From: CAZFLM01 sp964519955 | Lineage (GTDB): Bacteria; Armatimonadota; Chthonomonadetes; Chthonomonadales; CAJBBX01 | DNA: 64,000 nucleotides | Direction: 5' to 3' | Assembly (NCBI GenBank): GCA_964519955.1 | Contig: CAZFLM010000004.1 | Span: forward strand, 92,274 to 156,273 | Part shown: positions 52,897-61,120 of the stretch, piece by piece | Numbering within the stretch: position 1 is the stretch's first letter | Layout of the letters: each line of letters starts with the position of its first letter | Translations under genes and position numbers: made by a program | The notes under the pieces: model-generated | Databases searched by the model: none | What the model saw: only the letters and a program-made list of their open reading frames with translations | Told to the model about the DNA's origin: nothing

Positions 52897-53748
52897 ATGC
52901 GCAGAAGCCGACTACCGCTGCTGCAGTGCCCGATCGGGTGCGCCGGCGAGCTGGGCCTCATCGAGACGGAGGGCACAGGCGAGCACATCGAGGCCGGCAC
53001 GCTAGAGTGCCGCGCCTGCGGCGCCTGCTACTCCATCGAGCAGGGCATTCCGCGCATGCTCCCGCTCGACCTGAGCGAGCCGGAGCACCCGGTTGTTGCT
53101 CTGGATCCGGTCGAGGCCGAGCGCAAGCTGAGCGAGATGCGTGCGCGCGACGACCAGGTCGGCGACTACGACCGTATGTGGTATCTGAACCTGTTCGGCA
53201 AGCTTGAGGTGCCCGCCATGCTGCGCCGCCTCGACCTGCGACCCGAGCATGAGCTGCTTGAGGCCGGCTGCGGCACCGGCAGGCTGACACGGGAGTTCGC
53301 GTCGCGCTGCCGCAACCTGATGGCGGTGGACTTCTCGTGGGAGTCGATCCTCGCCTGTGCGGCGAAGCTCCGGCGCGATGGCGTCCAGAACGTCGACCTG
53401 GTCCAGGCCGACATCTGCCGCCTCCCGTTCAGAGGCGGCGCGTTCGACCGCGCGGTGAGCTGCCAGGTGCTGGAACACATTCCGACGGCAGACAGCCGTT
53501 CGGCCGCAGTCGCGGATATCGCGCGCGTCACGCGGCCTGGCGGCGTGCTCGCCATCTCCGCCTATCAGTACTCCGCGCTCACGCGCTGGTTCGGCCCCAA
53601 GGAGGGCGAGCACGCAGGCGGCATCTACTACTACCGGTTCCGGCGCAAGGAGCTGCACGACATGCTCTCGGCGTCGTGGACCGTGGACCGAATGACGGGA
53701 GCGCTCGTGTATCACTTCATGGCCCGCTGCCGGAAGGGTGAGAAATGA
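52897..53748 (+). CDS. SAM-dependent methyltransferase with N-terminal zinc-binding segment
   Basis: 283 residues, 10 nt after the previous stop. The N-terminus has a Trm112/zinc-ribbon-like pattern, CPIGC near residue 11 and CRACGACYSIEQGIPRML near residue 38. Motif I is LLEAGCGTGRLTREFA, followed by LMAVDFSWESILACAAKL, VQADICRLPFRGGAFDRAVS and VLEHIPTAD. The arrangement resembles small-molecule and tRNA-type methyltransferases with an N-terminal metal site. The following gene overlaps by 4 nt (ATGA). The acceptor is unknown. Confidence 0.85.
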   Translation: MRRSRLPLLQCPIGCAGELGLIETEGTGEHIEAGTLECRACGACYSIEQGIPRMLPLDLSEPEHPVVALDPVEAERKLSEMRARDDQVGDYDRMWYLNLFGKLEVPAMLRRLDLRPEHELLEAGCGTGRLTREFASRCRNLMAVDFSWESILACAAKLRRDGVQNVDLVQADICRLPFRGGAFDRAVSCQVLEHIPTADSRSAAVADIARVTRPGGVLAISAYQYSALTRWFGPKEGEHAGGIYYYRFRRKELHDMLSASWTVDRMTGALVYHFMARCRKGEK

Positions 53749-54386
53749 TGGACCAACCTCCGGCGAAGCGCGCCACACTGCGGCTCGGCGCCCGCGAACT
53801 GCGCCGTATGCAGACAGGCGTGGTCTGCCTCATCATCGTCCTGCTCGGGCTGGCCTTGCGCCCGTGGTTCCTCAACACGATCCAGGTTCGCGACTTCCAG
53901 GTGTGCCAGTCGCACCTGCGCAGCATCTCTCAGTCGCTCCAGAACTACTCCAACGACTGGGACGGCGCTTACCCGCCGGGCGAGCATTGGATGGACCACT
54001 CGATGGCGTACCTGCATGTCACGTCGGCCGATCCGAAGGCCATCGAGGGAGCATACCGCTGCCCGCGTGACCGCACAGGTGAGGGCTACAGCTACGTCTA
54101 CAACTCGCTCTTCAGCGGGATGAACCCCACGGTGCGCTCCGAGGAGCCGAAGCTCGTCGCGCAGGGCAAGCGCCTGGGGCGCGTCGACCGGGCCGTACTC
54201 ATCATGGAGAAGCACGGCGGCCAGCGCAACGCCCACATGGAGATCGACGACTGGAACGTCGTTCGGCACGAGATGACCCGGCCGCATGAGCTGAAGTCGG
54301 CCACCGGCTCCTACATTCGCGGCAACGGCAAGGTGGGGTCGAAGAACTCGGACGACCTGCAGGAAGTGACGGACAAGCGGTTCTAG
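53745..54386 (+). CDS. Pseudopilin-like membrane protein
   Basis: 213 residues from ATG 53745, overlapping the methyltransferase stop. One transmembrane helix (VVCLIIVLLGLALRPWFLN, about residues 26-44) is followed by CQSHLRSISQSLQNYSNDWD and by GAYRCPRDRTGEGYSYVYN. This is the pattern of the armatimonad/planctomycete type II secretion (DUF1559-like) major-pilin family, in which CQ-N-L-R-Q-I-G-Q-A-L is conserved. However, no prepilin cleavage motif GFTLIEL is seen before the helix, so it may be a derived, non-assembled form. It probably faces the periplasm. It is translationally coupled to the methyltransferase. Confidence 0.65.
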   Translation: MMDQPPAKRATLRLGARELRRMQTGVVCLIIVLLGLALRPWFLNTIQVRDFQVCQSHLRSISQSLQNYSNDWDGAYPPGEHWMDHSMAYLHVTSADPKAIEGAYRCPRDRTGEGYSYVYNSLFSGMNPTVRSEEPKLVAQGKRLGRVDRAVLIMEKHGGQRNAHMEIDDWNVVRHEMTRPHELKSATGSYIRGNGKVGSKNSDDLQEVTDKRF

Positions 54387-54488
54387 GCAGCACCTGGCAC
54401 GATCAAGCCGCGGCGCTCGCTGCAGTTTTCGCCGCACACTATACGCAACGCCTCGCGCACGGCCGGCGAGGTACTGAGGGGATAGCCC

Positions 54489-55634
54489 GTGGGAAGCGCA
54501 TACACTCCCGGACTTAAGGTCAGCGCGCGCACAACCGTCGAGAAGACGCGCCGCCTGCCGCTGAAGGGCGACGTGCTGGTCAAGGTTGGCGACCGCGTCT
54601 CGCCGGACACCGTCGTGGCACGCACCGAGCTGCCAGGCATCATGCAGACCGTCAAGCTCGCCGAGCTGCTCGGCGTCGAGCCGCAGGAACTCAAGCCGGC
54701 CCTGCGCGTGCAGATCGGCGACCGGATTGACAAGGGAGCGATCCTCGGGCAGACCAAGGGGCTCTTCGGCCTCTTCAAGAACGACGTGAAGTCGCCGGTC
54801 GAGGGCACGCTCGAGATGATCTCCGAGCAGACCGGCCACCTCGGCATCCGCATGCTCCCCACCCCGGTCGAGAAGGACGCGTACATCCACGGCGTGGTCA
54901 AGGAAGTGATGCCGGAGGAAGGCATCATCGTCCAGTGCCAGGGCGCCCTCATCCAGGGCATCTTCGGCGTGGGCGGCGAGCGCCAGGGCCTGATCGCGGT
55001 GGGGACGCAGTCCGCCGCCGACCCGCTGACCGAGCAGTGCTTCAAGCCCGAGCACAAGGGCAAGATCGTCGTAGGCGGCGCCAACGTCACGCTCGGCGCG
55101 CTGCGCAAGGCGGCCGAGGTGGGCGCGGTCGGCATCGTCGTCGGCGGCATCATCGACCGCGAGCTGATCGAGTACCTGCGCGAGGCCCTCCGCGAGCCCG
55201 GCTTCGACATCGGCGTCGCCATCACCGGCACCGAGGCCATCGACTTCACGCTCGTCGTCACCGAGGGCTTTGGCACCATCCACATGGCCGACCGGACCTT
55301 CGACCTGCTGAAGTCGCTCGACGGCAAGCTCGCGTCCATCAACGGCGCGACGCAGATCCGCGCGGGCGTCATCCGTCCTGAGGTGATCGTGTCGCTGGAG
55401 ACGGCGCGCGACAACGTGAGCGACGGCGCGGGCGGCGGCCTCCTGGAGATCGGCACACCCATCCGCGTCATCCGCGAGCCCTACTTCGGCATCCTGGGCC
55501 ACGTGACCGCCCTGCCCTCCGAGCTCCAGGAGGTCCAGTCCGAGACGATGGTCCGCGTCCTCGAAGCCAAGCTCAAGGACGGCCGCACCGTCACCGTCCC
55601 GCGCGCCAACGTGGAGATCATCGAAGGGGCGTAA
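54489..55634 (+). CDS. Barrel-sandwich-hybrid protein with C-terminal KOW-like motif
   Basis: 381 residues from a GTG with GAGGGG upstream. The N-terminus repeats lipoyl/biotinyl-like hairpins (LPLKGDVLVKVGDRVSPDTV, VQIGDRIDKGAILGQTKGLF, VKSPVEGTLEMISEQTGHLG), without a lysine in a lipoylation-type context. The middle domain (KIVVGGANVTLGALRKAAEV, GIVVGGIIDRELIEYLREAL) is alpha/beta. The last 60 residues resemble a KOW fold (GTPIRVIREPYFGILGHVTA). I do not recognise a named family. It lies 3.7 kb after the MutL-like gene on the same strand; a functional link between the two is a guess. It is followed by a hairpin. Confidence 0.75.
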   Translation: MGSAYTPGLKVSARTTVEKTRRLPLKGDVLVKVGDRVSPDTVVARTELPGIMQTVKLAELLGVEPQELKPALRVQIGDRIDKGAILGQTKGLFGLFKNDVKSPVEGTLEMISEQTGHLGIRMLPTPVEKDAYIHGVVKEVMPEEGIIVQCQGALIQGIFGVGGERQGLIAVGTQSAADPLTEQCFKPEHKGKIVVGGANVTLGALRKAAEVGAVGIVVGGIIDRELIEYLREALREPGFDIGVAITGTEAIDFTLVVTEGFGTIHMADRTFDLLKSLDGKLASINGATQIRAGVIRPEVIVSLETARDNVSDGAGGGLLEIGTPIRVIREPYFGILGHVTALPSELQEVQSETMVRVLEAKLKDGRTVTVPRANVEIIEGA

Positions 55635-55653
55635 CGCCCCGCGTCCTGGCACA

Positions 55654-55690
55654 CACGGCCGCCGATGCCCGTCCAGGCGCGGCGGCCGTG
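55654..55690 (+). terminator. Hairpin terminator
   Basis: CACGGCCGCC and GGCGGCCGTG form a 10-bp stem with a 17-nt loop, 20 nt after the stop. A smaller GGGGCG-TAA-CGCCCC hairpin (55626-55640) includes the stop codon itself. Confidence 0.65.
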
Positions 55691-55762
55691 CTGCGTTTGC
55701 CCCTAAGCGACCTGCCCGGCCCGCCACTTTGTGAAAACAGGCGCAAACTTGCTGTGCGACGG

Positions 55763-55791
55763 TTCACTCACAACCTGCCAGGTGCCATAAT
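55763..55791 (+). promoter_or_regulatory. Possible promoter of the hox operon
   Basis: TTCACT (55763-55768), a 17-nt spacer and CATAAT (55786-55791). It would give a leader of about 258 nt before hoxE, which contains the palindrome at 55822. Confidence 0.45.
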
Positions 55792-55821
55792 GAATGCGGA
55801 GGGTCAGGCAGACGGACATGA

Positions 55822-55835
55822 TGTCACCGGTGACA
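55822..55835. promoter_or_regulatory. Perfect palindrome in hox leader, candidate operator
   Basis: TGTCACCGGTGACA, a 14-bp perfect dyad, about 24 nt downstream of the predicted transcription start. Its position and symmetry suit a repressor site. Confidence 0.5.
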
Positions 55836-56055
55836 CAGCTTGGAGACCACGTGCGAGCGGCGGGCTCGCATCTCCCATCACCACCGATGGCCCCCTCACC
55901 GGCACCAGGTCTCGGCTGCCCTCGTAAGGGCGGCGGCCCACCCCACCAACGCATCACCACCAACGGCGTGCACCAGTAGGGTGCGCGCCGTTCGCGTTAT
56001 TCAGCGTCGCTAAAGTTCTGCCTCGCCCGTCCGGGGTGGATACGAGGAGATCACC

Positions 56056-56595
56056 ATGAGTCCTGCTGTTGCGGAAGCGGGCACAACACCGGCGAAGGCA
56101 GGTCCCCCTACCCCGCCGAGCGGCGACAACCGGTACAAGCTGCTTGAAGCTACCATGAAGCGGCACCAGTACCAGCCCGACGCCCTCATCGAGGTACTCC
56201 ACACCGCCCAGGAGCTGTTCGGCTATCTGGAGACGGACCTGCTGCTGCACATTGCTAAGAGCCTCAAGCTGCCCCCAAGCCGCGTGTACGGGGTCGCCAC
56301 GTTCTACCACTTCTTCTCCCTCAAGCCGAAGGGGAAGCACACGTGCGTGGTCTGCATGGGCACCGCCTGCTACGTCAAGGGCGCGTCCCACGTCGTGGCG
56401 GCGGTCGAGAAGCTGGCGGACGTCCGCGCCGGCGAGACGACCACCGACGGCAATCTGTCCCTGCTCACGGCCCGCTGCATCGGCGCCTGCGGCATCGCGC
56501 CGGCGGTCGTCATGGACGGCGTCGTCTCGGGCCAGCAGACTCCCGACATCGTGGTCGAGAAGGTGAAAGGGTGGCTGAGCAATGGATCAAACTGA
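56056..56595 (+). CDS. hoxE: NAD-linked hydrogenase subunit E (NuoE-like)
   Basis: 179 residues, with GAGGAG 6 nt upstream. The thioredoxin-like [2Fe-2S] fold has its four cysteines in CVVCMGTACYVKG and ARCIGACGIAP. The N-terminal helix region QYQPDALIEVLHTAQELFGY and RVYGVATFYHFF are the usual NuoE/HoxE signatures. The protein passes electrons between HoxF and the rest of the diaphorase part. It is the first gene of hoxEFUYH, with a 14-nt overlap into hoxF. Confidence 0.92.
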   Translation: MSPAVAEAGTTPAKAGPPTPPSGDNRYKLLEATMKRHQYQPDALIEVLHTAQELFGYLETDLLLHIAKSLKLPPSRVYGVATFYHFFSLKPKGKHTCVVCMGTACYVKGASHVVAAVEKLADVRAGETTTDGNLSLLTARCIGACGIAPAVVMDGVVSGQQTPDIVVEKVKGWLSNGSN

Positions 56596-58219
56596 CCTGC
56601 AAGAGATTGCGGAGAAGGAACGGGCCTCTCGTAAGCCCATTCGGCTGCGATGCTGCACGGCCGCCGGCTGCCTCTCCCAGGACGGACAGGCCGTCAAGGA
56701 AGCCCTCGACGCCGCCGTCGCGAAGCACAACCTTGGCGACAAGGTCGAGGTGGCCGGTGTAGGCTGCATGGGCCTCTGCAGCGAAGGGCCGCTAGTCGCG
56801 GTCGACCCTGAGGGCACGCTCTACCAGAAGGTGACCCCCGCCCAGTGCGAGGGCATCGTCGCGGCCATCGCCGGCACCGGCAAGGCCGAGGCGACGAAGG
56901 GCGATCTCAGCCATCCGTTCTTCAGCCGCCAGGTCCAGGTCGTGCTCGAGAACAGCGGCAAGATCGACCCCGAGCGGATCGAGGAGTACATCGCGGCGGG
57001 CGGCTACGAGTCGCTGCGCTCCTGCCTGCGCGACAAGACTCCCAAGGAAGTCGTGGACACGGTCCTCGCCAGCGGCCTGCGCGGACGCGGCGGCGCCGGC
57101 TACCCCACCGGCCTCAAGTGGCAGATGGTCGCCAAGTACGAGCGCGACCGCAAGTTCGTGGTCTGCAACGCGGACGAGGGCGACCCCGGCGCGTTCATGG
57201 ACCGCAGCGTCCTGGAGAGCGACCCCCACCGCGTGCTGGAAGGCATGGCCATCGCGGCCTACGCCGTCGGCGCGTCGCAGGGCTACATCTACGTGCGCGG
57301 CGAGTACCCGCTGGCCATCACCCGCCTGAACACCGCCATCCGCCAGGCCCGCCGCATGGGCCTCCTGGGCGCGCAGGTGTTCGAGTCGCCGTTCGACTTC
57401 CGCATCGACTTGCGCATCGGCGCGGGCGCCTTCGTCTGCGGCGAGGAGACCGCGCTCCTGTCCTCCATCGAGGGCCGGCGCGGCGTTCCGCGCCCGAGGC
57501 CGCCGTTCCCGGCCGAGGCGGGTCTCTGGGGCTGCCCCACGCTCATCAACAACGTCGAGACCTACGCCAACATCCCGGCCATCCTGCGCCAGGGCCCCGA
57601 GTGGTACGCCGCGATGGGCACCGAGAAGAGCAAGGGCACCAAGGTGTTCGCGCTCGCCGGCAAGGTGCAGAACACCGGCCTGATCGAGGTCCCGATGGGC
57701 ACCCCGCTCCGCACGATCGTCGAGGAGATGGGCGGCGGCGTCCCGGGCGGCGGCGAGGTGAAGGCGGTCCAGACGGGCGGACCGTCCGGCGGCTGCATCC
57801 CGGCCGAGCAGTTCGACACCCCGGTCGACTACGAGTCGCTGGCCAAGGTCGGCTCCATCATGGGCTCCGGCGGTATGATCGTGATGGACCAGAACGACAA
57901 CATGGTCGAGGTCGCCCGGTTCTTCATGGAGTTCTGCATGGACGAGTCCTGCGGCAAGTGCATCCCCTGCCGTGCGGGCACCGTGCAGATCCACCGCATG
58001 CTGGACAAGATCGTCGCCGGCGAAGCCACCGAGGCCGACGTCGAGAAGCTCGAGAAGTTGTGCGTCATGGTCAAGAGCGCCAGCCTCTGCGGCCTTGGCC
58101 AGTCCGCGCCGAACCCGGTCCTCAGCACCCTGCGCTACTACCGCAAGGAGTACGATGCGAGGCTGAGGAAGGCCGACGGCGCCGGGCGCAACGGCGCCGA
58201 GAAGCGGGCGGAGGTGTGA
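56582..58219 (+). CDS. hoxF: NAD-linked hydrogenase diaphorase subunit F (NuoF-like)
   Basis: 545 residues. An N-terminal thioredoxin-like [2Fe-2S] domain (RCCTAAGCLSQDG, VGCMGLCSEGP) is fused to the NuoF core. FMN and NADH binding is seen as GLRGRGGAGYPTGLKW and CNADEGDPGAFMDRSV. The C-terminal [4Fe-4S] site is ESCGKCIPCRAGTVQIHRML with a final Cys in SASLCGLGQ. The subunit oxidises NADH or reduces NAD+ in the diaphorase module. Length and motif order fit HoxF of group 3d hydrogenases. hoxU follows after 1 nt. Confidence 0.95.
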   Translation: MDQTDLQEIAEKERASRKPIRLRCCTAAGCLSQDGQAVKEALDAAVAKHNLGDKVEVAGVGCMGLCSEGPLVAVDPEGTLYQKVTPAQCEGIVAAIAGTGKAEATKGDLSHPFFSRQVQVVLENSGKIDPERIEEYIAAGGYESLRSCLRDKTPKEVVDTVLASGLRGRGGAGYPTGLKWQMVAKYERDRKFVVCNADEGDPGAFMDRSVLESDPHRVLEGMAIAAYAVGASQGYIYVRGEYPLAITRLNTAIRQARRMGLLGAQVFESPFDFRIDLRIGAGAFVCGEETALLSSIEGRRGVPRPRPPFPAEAGLWGCPTLINNVETYANIPAILRQGPEWYAAMGTEKSKGTKVFALAGKVQNTGLIEVPMGTPLRTIVEEMGGGVPGGGEVKAVQTGGPSGGCIPAEQFDTPVDYESLAKVGSIMGSGGMIVMDQNDNMVEVARFFMEFCMDESCGKCIPCRAGTVQIHRMLDKIVAGEATEADVEKLEKLCVMVKSASLCGLGQSAPNPVLSTLRYYRKEYDARLRKADGAGRNGAEKRAEV

Positions 58220-58220
58220 C

Positions 58221-58937
58221 ATGGCCATCAAGACACTGACTATCGACGGTAAGATGGTGACCGCTCGCGAGGACGAGACCCTCCTCGAGGCCGCCCACCA
58301 GAACGGGATCGACATCCCCACCCTCTGCCACCTCACCGGCATCACCGAGATGGGCGCCTGCCGCCTGTGCCTCGTGGAGGTAGCGGGCGTGCCCAAGCTG
58401 CTCCCGGCCTGCGTCACCAAGGTCGCCGAGGGGATGGAAGTCACGACGAACAGCGAGCGGGTGCAGGAATACCGCAAGATGATCGTCGAGCTGCTCTTCG
58501 CCGAACGCAACCATGTCTGCGCCGTCTGCGTTTCCAACACGAAGTGCGAGCTGCAGCAGTTGGCAGCCGCGGTCGGCATGGACCACGTGCGGTTCGACTA
58601 CATCTACCCACAGTGCAACGTGGACTACACGCACGAGCGCTTCGGCGTGGACCACAACCGCTGCGTGCTGTGCGCTCGCTGCGTACGCGTCTGCGACCAG
58701 ATCGAGGGCGCGCATACCTGGGATGTCCAGGGCCGCGGCGCCAAGTCGCGCGTCATCACGGACATGAACGTGCCGTGGGGCGATGCCGAGAGCTGCACCA
58801 AGTGCGGCAAGTGCGTGCAGGCCTGCCCGACGGGCGCCCTGTTCCGCAAGGGCTCGACGGTCGCGGAGGCGGAGAAGGATCGCGGCCAGCTCGAGTTCAT
58901 CGTCACGGCCCGGGAGAAGAAGCAATGGATCGGATAA
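58221..58937 (+). CDS. hoxU: NAD-linked hydrogenase subunit U (NuoG N-terminal-like ferredoxin)
   Basis: 238 residues, with GGAGG upstream of the ATG. The ferredoxin-like [2Fe-2S] motif is CHLTGITEMGACRLCLVEV with a fourth Cys in LLPACVTKV. A His-Cys3-type cluster site follows (HVCAVCVSNTKCELQQLA), and two [4Fe-4S] clusters near NRCVLCARCVRVCDQIEG and SCTKCGKCVQACPTGALF. This is the usual HoxU arrangement. It carries electrons between the diaphorase and hydrogenase modules. It overlaps hoxY by 13 nt. Confidence 0.95.
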   Translation: MAIKTLTIDGKMVTAREDETLLEAAHQNGIDIPTLCHLTGITEMGACRLCLVEVAGVPKLLPACVTKVAEGMEVTTNSERVQEYRKMIVELLFAERNHVCAVCVSNTKCELQQLAAAVGMDHVRFDYIYPQCNVDYTHERFGVDHNRCVLCARCVRVCDQIEGAHTWDVQGRGAKSRVITDMNVPWGDAESCTKCGKCVQACPTGALFRKGSTVAEAEKDRGQLEFIVTAREKKQWIG

Positions 58938-59464
58938 AGCTCGCGACTGTGTGGCTTGGCGGCTGTGCGGGCTGCCACATGTCCTTCCTGGACCTCGACG
59001 AGTTCCTGATCGAGCTGGCGAAGCACGTGCAGGTGGTGTACAGCCCGGTGGCCGACGCGAAGGAGTTCCCGGAGGGCGTCGACGTGACGCTCGTCGAGGG
59101 GGCTGTCTGCAACGAGGACAATCTGGAGATCGTAAAGCAGATTCGTGAGCGGACCAAGATCCTGATCGCGTTCGGGGACTGCGCGGTGACCAGCAACGTG
59201 CCGGCGATGCGCAACCCGCTCGGCAAGCCGGAGCCTATCCTGCAGCGCGTGTACGTGGAGGCGGCGGGCGAGTACGGCAAGCACATCGGCGATCCGCTGG
59301 TTCCCGAGCTGCTGCCGCGCGTGCTGCCGGTGCACGCGGTCGTCGACGTGGACGCATTCCTGCCTGGATGCCCGCCGTCGCCGGAGCGCATCAAGGCAGC
59401 GTGTTTGCAGCTTCTCGAGGGAAAGACCCCGCAGTTGGCCGGCGCTGACGTGATCGCGGGTTAG
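58925..59464 (+). CDS. hoxY: NAD-linked [NiFe]-hydrogenase small subunit
   Basis: 179 residues from ATG 58925. The proximal cluster ligands are Cys14 and Cys17 in LGGCAGCHMSFLDLDE, with later cysteines in AFGDCAVTSNVPAMRN and FLPGCPPSPERI. No TAT signal is present, as expected for cytoplasmic group 3 enzymes. Length is normal for HoxY. It pairs with HoxH, which follows. Confidence 0.94.
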   Translation: MDRIKLATVWLGGCAGCHMSFLDLDEFLIELAKHVQVVYSPVADAKEFPEGVDVTLVEGAVCNEDNLEIVKQIRERTKILIAFGDCAVTSNVPAMRNPLGKPEPILQRVYVEAAGEYGKHIGDPLVPELLPRVLPVHAVVDVDAFLPGCPPSPERIKAACLQLLEGKTPQLAGADVIAG

Positions 59465-59525
59465 TCGGCCGGCGGCGGGCACTACGGTGCTCTTCGCCCC
59501 GCGTCAGAGGGAAACGGACACATAC

Positions 59526-60947
59526 ATGGCACAGACCATCGTTATCGACCCGGTCACCAGAATCGAGGGACACGCGAAGATCTCCATCTTCCTGGACGAC
59601 AACGGCCAGGTGAGCGACGCGCGGTTCCACGTGGTGGAATTCCGGGGGTTCGAGAAGTTCTGCGAAGGCAGGCCAATGTGGGAAATGGCCGGCATCACGG
59701 CCAGGATCTGCGGCATCTGCCCCGTCAGCCACCTGCTGGCCTCGGTGAAGGCGGGCGACAACATCCTCGCGGTGCGCATTTCGCAGCCCGCGGAGAAGCT
59801 GCGCCGCCTGATGCACATGGGCCAGCTCATCCAGTCCCACGCGCTGAGTTTCTTCCATCTCAGCTCGCCGGACTTCCTGCTGGGCTACGACACGGACCCG
59901 CTGACTCGGAACGTGTTCGGGCTCATCGCGGCCAACCCTGAGCTGGCTCGCGCGGGCATCCGCCTGCGCCAGTTCGGCCAGGACATCATCGCGATGCTGG
60001 GCGGCAAGAAGATCCACCCGGCGTGGGCGGTGCCCGGCGGCGTTCGCTCCCCGCTTGCGGAGGAGGATCGCCAGGCCATCCTCGCCCGGCTGCCCGAGGC
60101 CCGCGAGACGACGAAGCTCGCCCTCAGCCTGCTGAAGGCGCACCTGGACCAGAAGACCGTGGAGCCGCAGGTCTGCGGGAACTTCTCGTCGCTGTTCATG
60201 GGCCTGGTGGACAAGGACGGCAACTGGGAAGCCTACGACGGCCATCTGCGCTTCACGGACAGCGCGGGCAACGTGCTGGTGGACAACATCGACCCGGCCA
60301 ACTACGCTGAGTACATCGGCGAGGCGGTCGAGCCGTGGACCTACCTGAAGTTCCCGTACTACAAACCGATGGGCTACCCGAGCGGCATGTACCGCGTGGG
60401 ACCGTTGGCCCGAATCAACGTGTGCGACCAGGTTGGCACCGACTGGGCGGACGAAGAGCTGCGTGAGTTCCGTGACCGCAATCACGGGGCGGCCAGCTCG
60501 TCGTTCCAGTTCCACTACGCCCGCCTGATCGAGATCGTCGCGGCGCTGGAGAAGGTCGCCCAGCTTGTGGACGACCCGGACGTGAAGAGCGACCGGCTGC
60601 GGGCGGACGCGGGCATCAACAGCCTCGAGGGCGTGGGCGTGATCGAAGCGCCGCGCGGCACGCTGATCCATCACTACTGGGTGGACGAGAACGGGATCCT
60701 GCAGAAGGTGAACCTGGTGGTGGCCACGGGGCACAACAACCTGGCCATGAACCGCACCGTGACGCAGATCGCGAAGCACTTCATCCAGGGCCCGAACATC
60801 CCAGAGGGTCTGCTGAACCGCGTGGAGCACGGCATCCGCGCGTATGACCCGTGCCTGAGCTGCTCGACGCACGCGGCCGGCCAGATGCCGATGCACCTGG
60901 AGCTGGTGGACGCGGGTGGCGAGGTGGTGGACGAGGCGTGGAAGTAG
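59526..60947 (+). CDS. hoxH: NAD-linked [NiFe]-hydrogenase large subunit
   Basis: 473 residues from ATG 59526; a GTG at 59487 is possible but less natural, since VIDPVTRIEGHAKI should be close to the N-terminus. The nickel ligands are Cys62 and Cys65 in RICGICPVSH and Cys443 and Cys446 in DPCLSCSTHA. The 24 residues after His449 are the peptide removed by a maturation protease. The features fit a group 3d bidirectional NAD-reducing enzyme. No hyp genes or maturation protease (HoxW) are in the window; they must lie elsewhere. The stop codon is inside a heptamer array. Confidence 0.95.
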   Translation: MAQTIVIDPVTRIEGHAKISIFLDDNGQVSDARFHVVEFRGFEKFCEGRPMWEMAGITARICGICPVSHLLASVKAGDNILAVRISQPAEKLRRLMHMGQLIQSHALSFFHLSSPDFLLGYDTDPLTRNVFGLIAANPELARAGIRLRQFGQDIIAMLGGKKIHPAWAVPGGVRSPLAEEDRQAILARLPEARETTKLALSLLKAHLDQKTVEPQVCGNFSSLFMGLVDKDGNWEAYDGHLRFTDSAGNVLVDNIDPANYAEYIGEAVEPWTYLKFPYYKPMGYPSGMYRVGPLARINVCDQVGTDWADEELREFRDRNHGAASSSFQFHYARLIEIVAALEKVAQLVDDPDVKSDRLRADAGINSLEGVGVIEAPRGTLIHHYWVDENGILQKVNLVVATGHNNLAMNRTVTQIAKHFIQGPNIPEGLLNRVEHGIRAYDPCLSCSTHAAGQMPMHLELVDAGGEVVDEAWK

Positions 60948-60976
60948 CGAGTAGCGAGTAGCAAGTAGCGAGTAGG
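60944..60976. repeat. Heptamer array (GTAGCGA) overlapping the hoxH stop
   Basis: Units GTAGCGA, GTAGCGA, GTAGCAA, GTAGCGA and a partial GTAGG. The TAG of the first unit is the hoxH stop codon. Confidence 0.92.
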
Positions 60977-61120
60977 CGGCGCCTGGGAGAGTTGGGTTCT
61001 CCCGGGCGCCGCTGTTCTGTGCCCTGTGGCCCGGCGCCGTCGCCGTCATCCTGAGCCGCCGTTGCGTAGGATCTGGCGGGCGCTGCGGTTGGCGGGCGCG
61101 TAGCGCGGCGTACCGGCCCT

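Noticed and set aside
55822..55835. Transposon end or attachment site
   Set aside because: A single isolated palindrome with no partner or transposase; an operator is a simpler reading.
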